From Prevotella sp. CAG:1320 (lineage in GTDB: Bacteria; Bacteroidota; Bacteroidia; Bacteroidales; Bacteroidaceae): a stretch of 29,412 bases of DNA. The translations under genes were made by a program, and so were the position numbers. The notes under the pieces are model-generated. The model was not told the origin of the DNA, searched no databases, and saw only the letters and a program-made list of their open reading frames with translations. The DNA is taken from NCBI GenBank assembly GCA_000435635.1, contig FR882138.1:1-29412 (forward strand), in the 5' to 3' direction. Shown here piece by piece: positions 28,317-29,412 of this stretch (its first letter is position 1; each line of letters begins with the position of its first letter).

Positions 28317-28443
28317 ATCATATATATATTTGAATTAAAAATCGTGAGCCCAACGAATCGTGCTTTGAACATACCCCAAACTTATTCCGCCATCTTGCCG
28401 GCTGAGACGCAAGAATGCGTCTCTACAGTTTGGCAATAACAGG
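28288..28443. repeat. 156-bp direct repeat, copy 2 (covers start of the HlyD-like gene)
   Basis: Identical to 27861-28016. It spans the space after the exporter gene up to codon nine of the HlyD-like gene, and includes the GAGACGCA palindrome at 28404-28423. Confidence 0.92.
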
Positions 28444-28459
28444 TGGGTGACGCGAGCAC

Positions 28460-29412
28460 TCATGTCCCCAGTTCCAGCTGGTTCTTCACCAGGTTGTAGT
28501 AAGCCCCCTTGCGGGCTATCAGCTCTTCGTGCGTACCCGTTTCCACTATCTTTCCCTCATCCACCACGATGATTTGGTGGGCGTTTCTTACCGTGGAGAG
28601 CCTGTGCGCCACCACTACCACAGTCCTGTCCTGGTAGAACTTCTCCAGGTTCTCCACTATCATGCGCTCGTTCTTGGCATCCAGCGAGTTGGTAGCCTCA
28701 TCCAGGAAGATGAAGTCCGGGTGCTTATACACCGCCCTGGCTATCAGTATGCGCTGTTTCTGCCCTTGGCTCAGTCCTACGCCGTCACGGCCTATCTTGG
28801 TGTTATATTTCATCGGCAGTTTCATCACGTAGTCATGTATGCAGGCCACGCGAGCCGCTTCCTCCAGCCTCGCCAGGTCTATCTCCCCGTCATCCACGGC
28901 GATATTGCGGGCTATGGACTCCGAGAATATCACCCCGTCTTGCATTACCACGCCACATTGCCTGCGCCACCACTTCAAGTCATAGCGGGCGATATCCCTG
29001 CCCGCTATGAGCAGACGGCCGCCCAGGGGCGGGTAGTAGCCCAGCATCAGCTTCACTAGCGTAGTCTTTCCGCTGCCCGAGGTGCCCACGATGGCCGTAG
29101 TCTTTCCCGCCGGTATGGTGAAAGAGATGTCTTTCAGCGTATAGCGGAGCGCGTGGGGATCATATTTGAAGTCCAGGTGCTCCAACCTGATTTCCTTCTT
29201 CCCCTCGGCATCGAGAGCGGTCAAGAGGTCTCCGCCCGTGGGTTCCTCCTCGCACTGGTGTATCTCGTTGATACGCTCCAGCGATATCTTCACGTCTTGC
29301 AGCGAGTAGATAAACTGCATCAGTTGCTCCACGGGCGAGTTCAGCTGCCCCACGATATATTGTATGGCCAGCATGGCACCCAGCGTGATATGGCCGTTAA
29401 TGACGGCCGTGG
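28460..29412 (-). CDS. Bacteriocin/HlyB-type ABC exporter, C-terminal part (5' end outside window)
   Basis: At least 317 residues; the frame is open to the window edge, so the start is missing. The first ~60 visible residues (NGHITLGAMLAIQYIVGQLNSPVEQLMQFIYSLQDVKISLERI) are the end of an ABC exporter transmembrane domain. The nucleotide-binding domain is complete: Walker A GTSGSGKTT, Q-loop QCGVVMQDGVIFSESIARNI, signature GLSQGQKQRI, Walker B FIFLDEAT, and switch His in VVVAHRLSTV. The D-W-W-R-R-Q / M-Q-D-G-x-I-F pattern is typical of peptidase-containing (C39) exporters of double-glycine-leader peptides; the peptidase domain itself would lie beyond 29412. The neighbouring HlyD-like gene supports peptide or protein export through a three-part system, perhaps now inactive. 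Confidence 0.88.
   Translation of the reverse strand, partial: TAVINGHITLGAMLAIQYIVGQLNSPVEQLMQFIYSLQDVKISLERINEIHQCEEEPTGGDLLTALDAEGKKEIRLEHLDFKYDPHALRYTLKDISFTIPAGKTTAIVGTSGSGKTTLVKLMLGYYPPLGGRLLIAGRDIARYDLKWWRRQCGVVMQDGVIFSESIARNIAVDDGEIDLARLEEAARVACIHDYVMKLPMKYNTKIGRDGVGLSQGQKQRILIARAVYKHPDFIFLDEATNSLDAKNERMIVENLEKFYQDRTVVVVAHRLSTVRNAHQIIVVDEGKIVETGTHEELIARKGAYYNLVKNQLELGT

Overview
The window looks like a chromosomal segment of a Bacteroidales bacterium, most likely Prevotellaceae. The evidence is the single-chain class II glycyl-tRNA synthetase, the long Bacteroidetes-type topoisomerase IV subunit A, promoters of the TAnnTTTG class (TATCTTTG, TATATTTG and a TATCTTCG variant), SPII lipoproteins, and a glycosidase whose C-terminus carries the 'WYTLDGKRL...GLYIHNGNKV' tail I associate with Prevotella secreted proteins. 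Codon use in most genes is GC-rich; one block (about 6290-14620) is visibly AT-rich.

Layout. (1) 1-4993: housekeeping. The topoisomerase IV subunit A gene (minus, 3' end outside the window) is divergent from glyS (plus), which overlaps an FKBP-type prolyl isomerase lipoprotein. (2) 4994-6630: about 1.6 kb with no convincing gene but many palindromes and hairpins. (3) 6583-14613: an AT-rich defence block. An AbiE-type pair (antitoxin-like and nucleotidyltransferase toxin-like) comes first, then a PLD-nuclease/SF2-helicase protein overlapping by one base an Eco57I/COG1002-type adenine methyltransferase. The methyltransferase appears cut off before its target-recognition domain, right at the island's edge. 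(4) 14634-23786: a locus for pectic arabinogalactan/rhamnogalacturonan-I side chains: DUF2264 protein, a GH105-GH2 fusion and a GH51 arabinofuranosidase on the minus strand, and a GH53 endo-galactanase divergently on the plus strand. No SusC/SusD pair, sulfatase or regulator is visible. (5) 24000-27644: argS, RNase H, PaaI-like thioesterase and a secreted DUF3298-type protein on the plus strand. (6) 27645-29412: a repeat-rich zone with four 23-bp tandem units and a 156-bp exact direct repeat around a small HlyD-N-terminus-like gene, downstream of a bacteriocin/HlyB-type ABC exporter that runs off the right edge.

The most interesting parts are the PLD-helicase/methyltransferase pair with its apparent loss of the specificity domain, and the 156-bp duplication that copies the upstream region, start codon and first nine codons of the HlyD-like gene. 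All assignments are from reading the translations and motifs; no database search was run.
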